Assembly: GCA_944990035.1 (NCBI GenBank) | Contig: CALYLX010000126.1 | Location: forward strand, 62,001-126,000 | From: Clitopilus passeckerianus | Taxonomy: Eukaryota > Basidiomycota > Agaricomycetes > Agaricales > Entolomataceae | DNA: 64,000 nucleotides | Direction: 5' to 3' | In this document: one piece after another, positions 20,903 to 32,099 of the stretch | Position numbering within the stretch: the stretch's first letter is position 1 | Layout: the number at the start of each line of letters is the position of its first letter | Translations under genes and position numbers: made by a program | Notes under the pieces: model-generated | Told to the model about the DNA's origin: nothing | Seen by the model: only the letters and a program-made list of their open reading frames with translations | The model's database searches: none

Positions 20903-21177
20903 TTAAATCACTTGCTTGTGTATGCCATGTATGCCCGTTGTCTTCCTGAAGGCTGACCGTCCTCCTGTTCTCCAAAATAACGGACTATCTTTGGTTGTGT
21001 TATTGTGATGCTTGACGGAAGGCTTGAGATACTCCTCCGGGAGGGGAAAGAAGCGCCAGACCCAAAGCAGGATGAACATGGGCCAGGCGGTACTGACAGT
21101 CGCCCTTGTGTGCAGGAGAATGAATGTGCGAACTTGAAATTGACTTGAAAGGTCCCAGTGGAGAAGCATTGATCCAA
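20903..21177 (-). pseudogene. Relic of a minus-strand gene, copy after NLR2
   Basis: The minus-strand frame includes WRFFPLPEEYLKPSVKHHNN followed by TTKDSPLFWRTGGR. The equivalent place after NLR3 reads RRFRPHPEEYLKYSVRHHDH then SAKDGPLLWRAGG, and the one after NLR4 has a diverged version. Conservation at the peptide level in the same relative position argues that an old gene was duplicated with each NLR. No full gene model or known domain is visible. The frame here is open for about 88 codons but lacks a convincing start. Confidence 0.45.
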
Positions 21178-24100
21178 GTCATTGGTAGGAGAGGCTGCTT
21201 CTTATCTATATTAGACCCTAGAGAGCTTAGTATTGTGCTTAATATGTGCCAAGATAATCTCACCTCGTTGAGTCGTTCAGGCTATGGAGTGGTGGAGAGG
21301 TAAGAGTCGACTCGAGGCCGAGATTGCTATCCGTCATTTTTGGTACACCTGAGTCTATCTTGAGAAGTAGCCACTAGTATAGAAGCATCCGTTCGTCCTC
21401 TTGACCCTCTCGTAGCAAGTCTAATTCCAGGCCAGATGACGCGACGAATCTGAAGATGGCCGTACGATGGAAAGAGGGAATTGCCGAAACGGGTAATCCA
21501 CTCTTCTCTCTTAACTCCCTCATTCATGCAAGGTCGTCATATCTCTTCAATCTATCTCGCTCTATCCTCAAAACGGGCACATAACACTGGCGAACCATGA
21601 CTCTGAGTTAATTGCTGAGCGATGATGGTGTGAAGACATACTAGCAACGTTTTGAAGGTGCTTCCTTGTTTCGAAAGAGAATTTGTCGTTGGTGAATATT
21701 TATCTCCATCCCTCCTTTCGTCTACAAATTGACTGATACATTCTTAGAAGAGTTTTCTACCTTCGAAAGGTGCTTCGGACTCCTGGGCCTGTCTCGGACT
21801 AAGCACTACCAGACTGCCTCATATGTCGACAATTCACGACAGAGCAGCACCATTTCACCACCTTGATTCCGACCTACGTCGTCTGTTACATATCCAGTAG
21901 CTTTCGTTGGAGGTTTTGCAAGTAATTACCAGACAAACCACCTCGGCCTCACATATTCACCCTCTCCGGGTAGTCGAGTACTTAGGGCAAGTTCCATGGG
22001 CAGCACCGTGCGCAATGTTGTGCACATATATCTGTTTTGGCCAACCTCGTCGATATCTAAACCCACGAACAAGCTGAAGATGCAGACATAGGCCAGGATT
22101 CCCGAAGACTCTCTGTTCCAATAACATGCTGTTCATGGAAATCCAGCAATTTCATCACTTATCCATATCAGCAAGTGCCACTTCTTCGACCCTTCCCACT
22201 GGCAATGCTCCCCGCCAAGCACAAGGGACGGGCCAATACATGGATTTCGTCGGAGTCTACACAATACTTTGCCTTTTTCGATATCCACATTCGAGCGTAG
22301 GATGCGCCATGGCTGGTTTGGTTCCCTGGTACACCCTTGACCGCCCCACATATCTCAGTTTTGGACTCACCAGCCATCGTAATACCACCGTTGTGCTGTT
22401 ATGATCCATCTTACCAACGCCCTGTTGATGAACTTAGAGCTTCTTGGACAGGGGCTGGCGCGGTCCGCCGATGGCTCGAGGAACGGTGAAAAGGCCACCG
22501 GGAATCAAAACCCATTGTCTTATTTCGTCCGTCCACGCATACGAGGGCGTCGTCGCGCACACCCGCCTCGAGCACTTCATTCTTAGGCCTTTCATTTTCA
22601 ATCAATTCATCGGTATTTCCCCAAGGTGCTCGCCTCATCTTCCGCTCGAGAGGTCACTAACCTGCTGGCACTCGGGCAACGGCACGATGCATTGGCACGG
22701 ATAGAGCTGTTGGATAAGGCTTTCTTGCTCCCTTAGGTTGGCGACGCATGCGTCGCGAGTTTTGTCTTGTTGAGTCTTTGAAGAACGGATTTGATTCAGG
22801 ACCACACACTCCACCACTCTATCTTTTGTTACTTGTATTAAAGTGTAAACATTGAACTTGATCTGCGAGCCCAGATTAGTGATTGTTCGACAGAGGACAC
22901 AGCACCCGTTTGCCTGAAGATACGCAGTTTCACCGAGTGAAAAAGATCACGACGCGACGCGTCATTTTTTTCATGTGGACATGTCGTGTCGTTTCTGGAA
23001 AATGGGCGTGAAGGTAGAGGTCGGTCTTTTACCTTCTTCCAACTCGAGAGTTACCAGGATTCGTACGTTGGCGTAATTGAGGACAATGAATAAGACATTG
23101 AGAATATCATACAATTTGACACTGTACAGTACAGGGCGTGAACTACCGTGCCGCTACATGAAAGTTTGCCCCTCCCTCGCGTACGAGTCCTCCACCTCTT
23201 CCAATAATCCTGTGTCCGTTCCATGATACTCGGTAATACGCGAATGCGCCGGATGGCTGAGTTATTGAGTCACTGGGTCCACAGAAGTCCGCCATCGTCC
23301 CGTCCCACCCACCGGAACACTCTTGCCTCGTTGACATGAACCATCCAGTGAGCGTTAGTAGCAGGCGGCCAGGGGCCCTGGCGAGGTATCCTCCATTCAA
23401 ATGACGCCGCCGAAGCCAAATCAGCATGGATGGACGCCAATTCCCGGTGATGCTCAACAATCCTCCTCATCTCCCTTATGCTATCGTGAGGACTTCCGAA
23501 CATCCCAAAGGACGAGGGGAACCAGTCCAAAAGTTGGTCAGCGAGTGTGATCGATGGTGGGGAGCGTGGTTAGCTCGAGAAGCGGCCAGTTACGAGGTGT
23601 AGGACAGGGAGGCAAATTTCAGGATCCCTAGGGTGAGAATTAGGGGCAGAGGGTTAACACTAGGGCAGGAGGGAAATGTGAGGGCAGGATTATGTTGATG
23701 AAAGGACGAGGTTGGGTAACACGGATGTCAAATAAGTGGAGATGGCGAATCGAAGTATCCGTTTAGGGTAGTGGGTGGAAGCACGGCACGGGTACAGCAC
23801 ACAAGGTGGGTTTGTTGTAGCTGCTAGCTTTTGTATCTGCGATAGTAGAAATAAATCGTCAGATTGCGAGTAACGAAAGGGGGCCAGACGAGATGAGCTA
23901 TACACACCTCTCCGAAAGGTGTTCACAGAGCAATACCGAGCATCAAGCAGGACCTCGGAGCAGCCGCAATACTATCTTCCCGCCGTGCTCAGCAAGCTGC
24001 TGTCTGAAGCCCTCGAACCGGAAGGGATGAAATGGCTGAATCTGAGTCGACGGCGGGATGGGGTTGACAGAGGCCGGAGCAGGTACTTGACAATCTCTGC

Positions 24101-27100
24101 GAACTTTCCTGGGCCGAGCGGTGTGCCGTAGACCATCAACAAGGCCAGAGGACGCAGACCGAACGGCAGCGAAGAATATGCGTGTTGTTGATAATTCCAA
24201 CTCATTCGAGGGTTCCGGGTGAAATCCGAGGACTCGGGATGGCTCTAAAGGCGCCATTGAGTCGTGAGCAGGAAGAACACGTTAGAATATGAGTTTTGCC
24301 CATCTCTTTGCTCGCACGCCCACTCCATTCCCAGCGATGTTGACGAGGAGATGTATGTTCATGATTGCGAGCGGAGGTTTTTCTGCTTGCGGGCTAGAAC
24401 GTAGCGGGTTAATTATAAGCAGTAGACGACGCCCAGACTGGGTGAGCTGCACATACCTCTGTGGTCAGCGGTCAAAGGCAAGAACTCGAATATCATTGGA
24501 ATCCACGAAGCACCATGTGTGCATTAAACGGGTGTCCATGGCAGGCATAATATCATCTTTCCGCCGTGCTCAGCGAATCTAAGGTGATGAAAGGAGAGTT
24601 AAATACTTCACTCGGGAAGTAATAGGCCGAAAAGTACACGCCTTTGACAAAATGCAAGTAAATGCAAGAACGTCACATAGAGGCTCTCTGGATCTTATGT
24701 TAAAGGTCTCTCCTTGATGATTCGCCACGAGGGTTTCAAGGCATGTGAAGGCAAGCAGCTCGGACCTCGAATTTGTAGTGAGAGACGGTTGTTGGATGAA
24801 GGAAGGTGGATTTTGCCGAAAAGGGTAACCCTAACCCTCGCTCTGAGTCCCCTCATCTGGCCCAACTTTCCTTTGCTCAACTCCCCTCACGTACCATATC
24901 TCTGTTCTCGCCTCAATCTTCCTCGGGTTATCCTCGCCACAAGAACATCTTTACCGTGAATCCGGTCAATCAGATCCTTCCTCTCTGTGCCGCACGTGCT
25001 TCAAGTCTCCGAATGGGCTGGTTGAACAACATCCAGCTTCAAGATTTCCCCTTGACTTTCGGGCACACTCGCATACAGCAGATCGCGATATTCGCTAGGC
25101 CAACGTCGCTGAAGCCTTGACCCTCGTCCATCATCAAATGCGCCATGCGGAAGAGGGTTCTCGCACTCGATTTGCCAGCTACAGCTGCCCATCTCACCGA
25201 TCATACGCCAGACGGCAACATACATGCAGGCCCCTTTGGACAGCCACTTCTGCTCTCAATAACCACATAAATCGCTGCTGAACGCGGTTGGTGCTTCCAT
25301 GGCCCATGTTCTGGGCCGAACCAATGGCCAGATTGCATTCCCTCGCATCCCAAATCCAAGCCTTAGCGAATTAAGGCCGGGCTGAAGACGTCTCTGGAAC
25401 CTGTTGCGTATCCGTAAGGGTATGTATATTCCAACCCTTATAACGGGCATCGCTTACAGAACAAGTAGCTGACTTATTGCGCAGGGATACGTCAAGTATC
25501 TTTTAAACTCGTTCCTCCGTCTCAGCCCATCCCTCCCCGTCGGGGTTCGCCAGCCATATCGTTTAACACTTCACCCATGAAACCAGTGTTCGGTACAAAC
25601 ACACCTCGACATACTAGAAGACATCAAAGATGAGCCACCATCAACTGCAGCTGGATAACCAGACGAGCTACCAGTCCTGGCTGTCGTGAATCTCGTTCCG
25701 CCCATGGGACAATCCGCTGCCTCGACCTCGCCTCACATGAACGCGCCCCAGGGGGTGGCCCCTGTACTAGCCCTCTCAATATCCTGCCACCGACACAGAG
25801 ACCTCTCCACTGTCGTAGACCTCCTGCAAGCCGCCTGGAATCACCACTAAATCTCGCTACTTATCACCTCTGCCACGCCTTTACCAGAGCGCATTCAACG
25901 TCGACAACTACTCGTACAATTCAAGCTGCGAGGATCGACCTCTCTGCATCGTATATGAGAGCTGTACCCACGTACACGGAAATGCTCTAATCACGTCTTA
26001 CGCCCGCCTATAAACCTCATCGTCATCTTTTGGCCTTGATCTTCGCTATCTTCGATTCGCCCCTGACCTCCCGAAAGTACACGAGTATCTGCGACCCGAC
26101 GGAACATCAGCGACCGCTTGCTGCCTCTCCAAATCAGACACGTTCCTCCACACTCCTGATAGACATTCAGATGGTCAGTCACAGTAAACGGCCAGCACTT
26201 TGTCGTTTCGGTCATAAGGGCACAGCAGTTCATCGAATGTAGGATTTTACGAGGGAAACATATACTTGGTGTTCCACCTCTACGACATCACGCGTACACG
26301 CCCACACTCCACAAGCCCACCGTCAATATTGGGCGAACGCTCGAGTCCCGTTTTCGCCGTTCCTTCATGGGTTCAAGCTCTCATAGCTTGGTTAGCCTGG
26401 CGTTGTGGAGATTTCGACTTGTTGGTACAGGAAGGGTTGAACTCCTGAGGCATCGCTGATGTGGCAGCAAGGGTCTCGCTACCTTCCACAGCCTCTTTTC
26501 ATGAGCCCGTCTTGTTGAACCTCCGGTAGAACGACTGGCGGCATTCGTGGTGGACCTGCGCTGCAAGTTGACGGCTGTAGACAGACGAGGGCTTGCGACT
26601 GATTGCCTCGGCCCTCGGCCGCTGCAAGCAATCGTGCAAGGATGTCATTTGCGAAGAAAAATCGCTTGTGAACCTCCTCGAGGCCGATGCAAGGTACATC
26701 CAATCTCATACCCTTTTCATTAGCTGACCAGCAACTCGAAGATTTTGTCCCTCATCTTCCGGAGTCCGTGGCTAGACGGATGACCATTCCGAACCTAAAC
26801 ACCTGATACATGCTCAACACCGTCGCCACCTTGCTGGAAATTGGCGCGTGCTCACCTGCGCGTTTGGATGGCTGGACACGATTCGAAGCTATTTACTTGG
26901 TAAATCGATATTCTCTATATCACGACTTCGCAGCTAATTAAATTATTCTCATTTAGCACACACAGATACGACTCATCAGTCAAATCAAAGCTTGCCTCAA
27001 ATTCTTATCCGCCCGTTCCTCCTGATGCGTGGGATATCCGGCAAATGTACACAACACATGGATATGGGGAGAGTCGACCGCCGACAGCGATACCTTTTCT

Positions 27101-27864
27101 GCATTTATGGAAGACTCAAAGGCTCCCATCTCAGCCCTGCGTCTACCGGCGAGATTTTCAGGACACGGTCCGCTCGCGCCAGCCATACTTCGCCTGCAAC
27201 CGATATTACAGAAAATCGGGCGGGGGCTACTTACTACACTTCACAAAGCATTGACAGGTGTTGCGCTGTTTTTCTCGGGAGCCTGTTCGCCATCACGTTC
27301 GTACGTTGGCCGATGGACGATTCACTGCCTCCGCATCTTCGTAAGTCTTTTATCCATGTTCTTCCCAGCTGAGCTAAAGGGTTCGATAACACTTTCTCTC
27401 GCCATGTGCAAAATTCTTTGGACTTCGCCTGGTTCACCTTGCTCAGGTGCAACAAATCAGCACCTCAAATGGCGGAGCTCGTGCGAGTGAGTACAGTCAG
27501 GGCAACTTAGATGAAACAGAAGGAGTCTGACCACGACATATTTAGCTGCGTAGATGGAATTTAGTTGGAATGCTCGTGCCACGATACAGTTGTATTAGCT
27601 TAGCTTTGAGAATGCACGGTCGGATATTGAAGCAGGTCCATCTTATAGGCGGATGGTTAATGTCTCGTTAGCTGAAGTACAGGCGCCTGTGCGATCATGG
27701 CCTTTTGTCGGAACGAGGTAGGCTGCTCTGACATTCGGGCGCTTGTCAGATATGAGCACGTTGTTCATGTTGCACAGCAACGCTCATCTTACTTCATCCT
27801 CATTTGAACGTGTACACCTCACCGCGCAACTCTGGCTACGAACACTCCTTTAGACTCTTCTGCC

Positions 27865-30120
27865 ATGGACCAACGGCTCGAAGGACAAAGCGACAGAAAT
27901 GGCGACCCCCAAGAAACCTCGACAAGTAACTATGCCCAAGGCACCAACACAGCCTGTTCAGTGGTCGATTCGAACACTATTACGGCTGGGCGCGATGTCA
28001 CCATGATTACGGCTGGCAATGTTATCATGCATGCTGGTCCAGCTCACCCAAAGCGCAAAGATACCTGGATAGGTTGCGATTCTGCTTCTCTCAACATGAA
28101 CAATCCTAATCAATCTCCGTAATTTACAGATTCGCGTGCGCTCGCCAACTGGGTTTCTTCCTTGAACTTCTATCCAGTGCATAAGGACACGTTGGAGAAA
28201 GTCACGCCAGGAACAGGAACCTGGATCTTCGAGCACCCAGCGTTTACCAACTGGCTGGCAGAGGAGTCTGGCACCCTGTGGGGCACAGGTATACGTGAGT
28301 CTCATGCTTCCTTCAACTTACTGTCAATGATTCTGATATACCTTGTAGCTGGTGCCGGGAAGACATGTCTAACGTGAGAGAAACTCAATGTCGATGAGTG
28401 GTTCTGATAGTTCATACTTTCTCCAGATCGATTGTCATTGAACATCTCATGGAGCTTGCCCGCACCTCGAACGACTCGGTTCCGGTCATTTTCGTATACT
28501 GCCAGTACAAAGACCGACTCAGTACCACCCAAATCCTTGCCTCGCTGCTAAAGCAGCTGGTCAGTTGTTCGGAGGTGGCAGCTCAATACGTTCGGGAGAA
28601 TCTCCACGCTCGCTGCCTGCAAACCGGGACAACGCCTTCGCAATCGGAGTTGCTGAAGACACTGAAGGCGGTCGCTGATTTACTGCCCAAATTCTTCGTT
28701 GTGATAGACGCGCTAGACGAGCTTGAGGAGCGGGTTCGTCACGACATTGTGGATGCCCTCCGATCACTTCAGCAACCGTTATTCATGACTTCGCGCCCGA
28801 TCCCACTAGCAAATTACTCAAAACCGGACCTCGACCTTCGAGCACCAAGTGATGACTTCCAGAAACTGATCAGCGCTGAGATTCTCCAGCTTCCAAGACT
28901 GAAGTGGATCCTCGATACTGAATCACTGCCAGGCATCATCGCACAAATTGAGCATAAAGCAGATGGGATGTAAGTGTCACAGCTGAGACTATTTACACCC
29001 AGTTCTCTGACAGAACACAGGCTTCTGCTGGCTACGCTCCAACTATCTGCGCTATCAAACAAGGGAATCACAAATCTAGAAAGCCTCCTAGAATCCATCA
29101 GCGTGTTACCGACCACTCTTGACCAAACATATGAAATAGCTGTGGGGCGCATTGCAAATCAGAGCAAGGAAGAACGAGACCTTGCGTACCGCGCGTTACT
29201 ATTCGTCATGCATGCAGCTCGGTTCCTCAAAGTCAATGAGCTTCTTGAAGTCTTGGCGGTTGACCTAGAAAGTGCGAGCTTTGACCACAAACGACGGCCA
29301 AATGAGAACGTTGTGATGTCTGTTTGCCTGGGACTATTGACTGTTGAGAAGGAGAGTGCAACTGTTCACTTGATTCGTAAGTGTTTCTTTGATGTGTTCC
29401 AACATGAGCTGAATACTAAGATGTCAACTTTTAAGACTACACCACTCAGAAATTCCTTGAGGCCCAGAATACCCTTCCCTTCATTAACCCCCATACATTC
29501 ATGTCCAATACAGCTGCTCTATATCTATCCCTCTCCCATCCCAACTTCAAGTCTATTGGCTCCAAATATGACCTTGAGGAGATTGCAGCCTCCCATCCCT
29601 TTTACACATATGCCATCCAAAATCTAGGACATCATACCCGGCTTGCAATTTCACCCAATGGCAAGCTACCAAAGCATGTTGGGCAGCTCTTTGACAACTG
29701 CTCTTCCATATTGCTTTTACCTGTGGTATACAACACGGAATATTATGATCATGGGAATATTCTCCATTTTGCTGCTTTTTATGGCCTTGTTGGCATATTC
29801 AGGGAGAAGCATAGCAAATACAAAAAGATGTCAGGTCCAGACCTCCACAGTTTCCCTCTGTTCTATGCATGCCTGGGCGGCCATACTTCAATTGTAGAAA
29901 TGCTTCTAGCCAAGCAGGGGCCCAGTGCAAACCCAAGTGGTGTATCAGGAGCTACTGCTCTGCATGCTGCAGCTGAGAATGGTTACAATGATATTATTGC
30001 CCTACTCCTCCATCCAAAACCACTTTCTCTACTTGCCAAATCAACCCTCCAACACTTCTTTGGTGGCACTAGCTATACAAGGCACCATCTATTAGTTGAT
30101 GTCAATGCAAGAACAGATGA
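27865..30120 (+). pseudogene. NLR3, 5' part (NACHT and first ankyrins), split by retrotransposon
   Basis: Exons: 27865-28072, 28130-28294, 28349-28373, 28427-28969, 29021-29376 and 29436-30120, where the retrotransposon begins. The start is ATG (MDQRLEGQSDRNGD), as in NLR4. The motif DSNTITAGRDVTMITAGN lies before intron 1 and contains a short internal repeat of ITAG. Walker A (GAGKTCLT) is on the 25-nt exon 3. Walker B is FFVVIDALDEL, followed by MTSRP. The ankyrin region starts with HFAAFYGL, FYACLGGHTSIVEML and ATALHAAAENGY. Coding is intact up to codon GAT-GA at 30,116-30,120, which is duplicated at the far side of the element. With the insertion, the frame continues into the LTR and stops at 30,244, so the product loses most of its ankyrin repeats unless the element is removed. 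Confidence 0.92.
30116..30120 (+). repeat. Target site duplication, left copy (GATGA)
   Basis: The five bases GATGA directly precede the left LTR and recur directly after the right LTR at 37,271-37,275. A 5-bp duplication is standard for Ty3/Gypsy integration. Confidence 0.95.
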
Positions 30121-30743
30121 TGTTACAGTTACCTTGGATACGCACCCGGACTCTTTTTCCTTTTACTCATCTACCATTACTATCCCCGCCCCGCTTACGT
30201 TTATACAATTACTCAGTACTGCTGCGCATTACTCATCCCTTTAGCTATGATTACTCAGTATTCTCACGATCGTGGGATACTGTTACAGTTACCTTGGATA
30301 CGCACCCGGACTCTTTTTTCCTTTTACTCATCTACCATTACTATCCCCGCCCCGCTTACGTTTATACAATTACTCAGTACTGCTGCGCATTACTCATCCC
30401 TTTAGCTATGATTACTCAGTATTCTCACGATCGTGGGATACTTGTACTATATTTACTTACCATGACTCGTCGTGACTCTTACTCTGACTCACTCCGAGTC
30501 ATACTTACTTTTGCTTACTTAGCATTGCTGCGCAATGCCCAACCCTTAGCCCTACTCTTCATGTATAAATACTTTCACGCTTTCGGTCTTGCTTCCCCAG
30601 CTTGACCTAAAAGCCTATACATCGCTATTTGCTTTAACTTCGACTCGCTCGATTACTCTCGCTCGTCTCTACAAAGGCTGGTAGAGGACTAAGCAGCTGA
30701 ACTCTTGATACTTGGTTGAGCACGTAGCGATACTAGCTTAACA
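30121..30743 (+). repeat. 5' LTR, 623 bp, with a 160-bp internal duplication
   Basis: A complete LTR unit spans 30,281-30,743 (463 bp) and matches the 3' LTR except for one extra T. In front of it, 30,121-30,280 repeats the first 160 bp (TGTTACAGTTACC to GATCGTGGGATAC). The junction GGGATAC then TGTTACAG replaces the normal GGGATAC then TTGTACTA. Confidence 0.95.
30564..30570 (+). promoter_or_regulatory. TATA-like box in 5' LTR
   Basis: TATAAAT lies about 180 bp from the LTR end, a suitable position for initiating the genomic transcript at the U3-R border. The same heptamer is at 37,091-37,097 in the 3' LTR. Confidence 0.5.
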
Positions 30744-30785
30744 AAAGGTCAAGCTGATCTGATAGCCCGCTCATCGCAAGCGTAG

Positions 30786-32099
30786 GCCACAACCACCAAA
30801 CCACCTGACTGCAAGAGGTCAACTACCCTTGCAGAACCGACCGGAACCACGTCTCCCTCAAGACCGCCGAACGCCTCAACTCCCACTGGGACAGAGAGAG
30901 TAGTACAACTTGACGACGGTACCTACTCAGAATTCGACCTCAAGACAAACCGTTGGAGACACTTGGTACCGAAAGACGAAGACCCGCGACAATATCGATT
31001 TGGCGACTACCTTAGCAGCGCCTACTTCACCGAAGAAGTAAAGAAACCAGAACCACAGCCAAACCCCGAACCAGAATCAGAACCAGAGCAAGAACCCGAA
31101 GAAGAATCGGAAACAGAGCAAGAACCCGAAGAAGAATCGGAAACAGAACCAGAACCCCCCAGACAGACCCAGACTCCGACACCCGCACAAACCCCGAAAC
31201 AAGAACCACCAGAAATGGCTCCAACCAACCCTGAACCAAAGAAACTCGCCGAACTCCGAATGGGACAACCATTTGAATATGATGGTGACCGAAGAAATGC
31301 CGAAGTTTGGTTGTTGGAAGTCAAGATGTACCTAAGCCTGAACGACCACATCTACGACAACAACAACAAGCAAATCGCTTTTGCACTTTCCTTTTTGAAG
31401 AAAGGAACCGCTTTGGCATGGAAACGATCTTTCTGCCAGAACTACACAAACAAAGATAACGACATCATCCTCCCCGATTTCAAACAATTCGAGAAAGAAT
31501 TCATCAACGCCTTCTACCCAGTAGACGGAGAAGGACAGGCATTTGCATCTCTCGACGCTCTCACGCAGAAAGGACCAATTGACGATTACATATCTCAATT
31601 CAAAGTCCTTATCTCTGCCTCCGGGATCACCGATGAAAAGGCGAAGATTGAATTCTTCCAGAAAGGACTCAACTCCAAGATCATTGAAAAGATCTATAAC
31701 CTCCCCATTCTTCCCGTCACCATTAACGGATGGTACGACCACGCTGCCCGATTCGATGCGCAATGGCGTAGAGGACAGAACGTCATCCGCCGCAACAGAG
31801 GACTCCCTCCTATTTCCCACGCAAATCCCCGCAATACCCACACCACGGCAGACCCTAACGCCATGGACATTGACGCCCTATCTTTTGAAAAGAGAAAGGA
31901 GTTAATGAAGGAAGGGAAATGCTTCCGCTGTTTCAAGAAAGGGCATCGCTCTCGAGAATGCCCTGAACGCAGAGGAGGAAAGCAGTCCAGCACCAACTCC
32001 TATGGCAAGAAAAACATCAAAGATCTTGTCAGAACCATTAGAGCGTTGGAAGCGGAAGAATTGGAGAGCTTCTGGAATGAGCTCGATGAGGATTTTTAG
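30786..32099 (+). CDS. gag: gag (capsid-nucleocapsid) of the chromovirus
   Basis: The frame is open from 30,786 to the stop TAG at 32,097-32,099. It encodes a Pro/Glu-rich N-terminal stretch, a capsid-like helical region (YDGDRRNAEVWLLEVKMYL, FEKEFINAFYPVDGEGQAF, KIEFFQKGLNSKI) and a CX2CX4HX4C zinc knuckle (CFRCFKKGHRSREC) at about 31,920-31,961 that would bind RNA. The product would form the virus-like particle. The conserved-looking reading VVQLDDGTYSEFDLKTNRW lies before the first in-frame ATG (31,215). The true start is therefore unclear: a non-AUG start, a splice, or a lost ATG. The end overlaps the pol frame, which is one base back. Confidence 0.88.
   Translation, partial: ATTTKPPDCKRSTTLAEPTGTTSPSRPPNASTPTGTERVVQLDDGTYSEFDLKTNRWRHLVPKDEDPRQYRFGDYLSSAYFTEEVKKPEPQPNPEPESEPEQEPEEESETEQEPEEESETEPEPPRQTQTPTPAQTPKQEPPEMAPTNPEPKKLAELRMGQPFEYDGDRRNAEVWLLEVKMYLSLNDHIYDNNNKQIAFALSFLKKGTALAWKRSFCQNYTNKDNDIILPDFKQFEKEFINAFYPVDGEGQAFASLDALTQKGPIDDYISQFKVLISASGITDEKAKIEFFQKGLNSKIIEKIYNLPILPVTINGWYDHAARFDAQWRRGQNVIRRNRGLPPISHANPRNTHTTADPNAMDIDALSFEKRKELMKEGKCFRCFKKGHRSRECPERRGGKQSSTNSYGKKNIKDLVRTIRALEAEELESFWNELDEDF

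Larger units (their letters stand above)
20731..27864. other. NLR2-NLR3 spacer, decayed duplicated sequence
   Basis: About 7.1 kb without an intact gene. Its start (about 20,814-21,300) matches 38,092-38,530 and 47,742-48,130. About 21,360-21,560 matches 38,650-38,850. About 22,740-22,990 and 23,640-23,900 match parts of 39,590-40,830. About 24,090-24,210 matches about 41,540-41,680. About 25,020-25,490 matches 42,960-43,410. The last 570 bp (about 27,295-27,864) match 43,797-44,392, directly upstream of NLR4. Long reading frames here are broken differently in each copy. I read the spacer as a co-duplicated segment whose genes have decayed, not as active coding DNA. Confidence 0.65.

Noticed and set aside
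31022..31351. Minus-strand frames over the Glu/Pro-rich start of gag
   Set aside because: They are shadows of the repetitive acidic codons, with Ser/Gly/Val/Leu low-complexity products.
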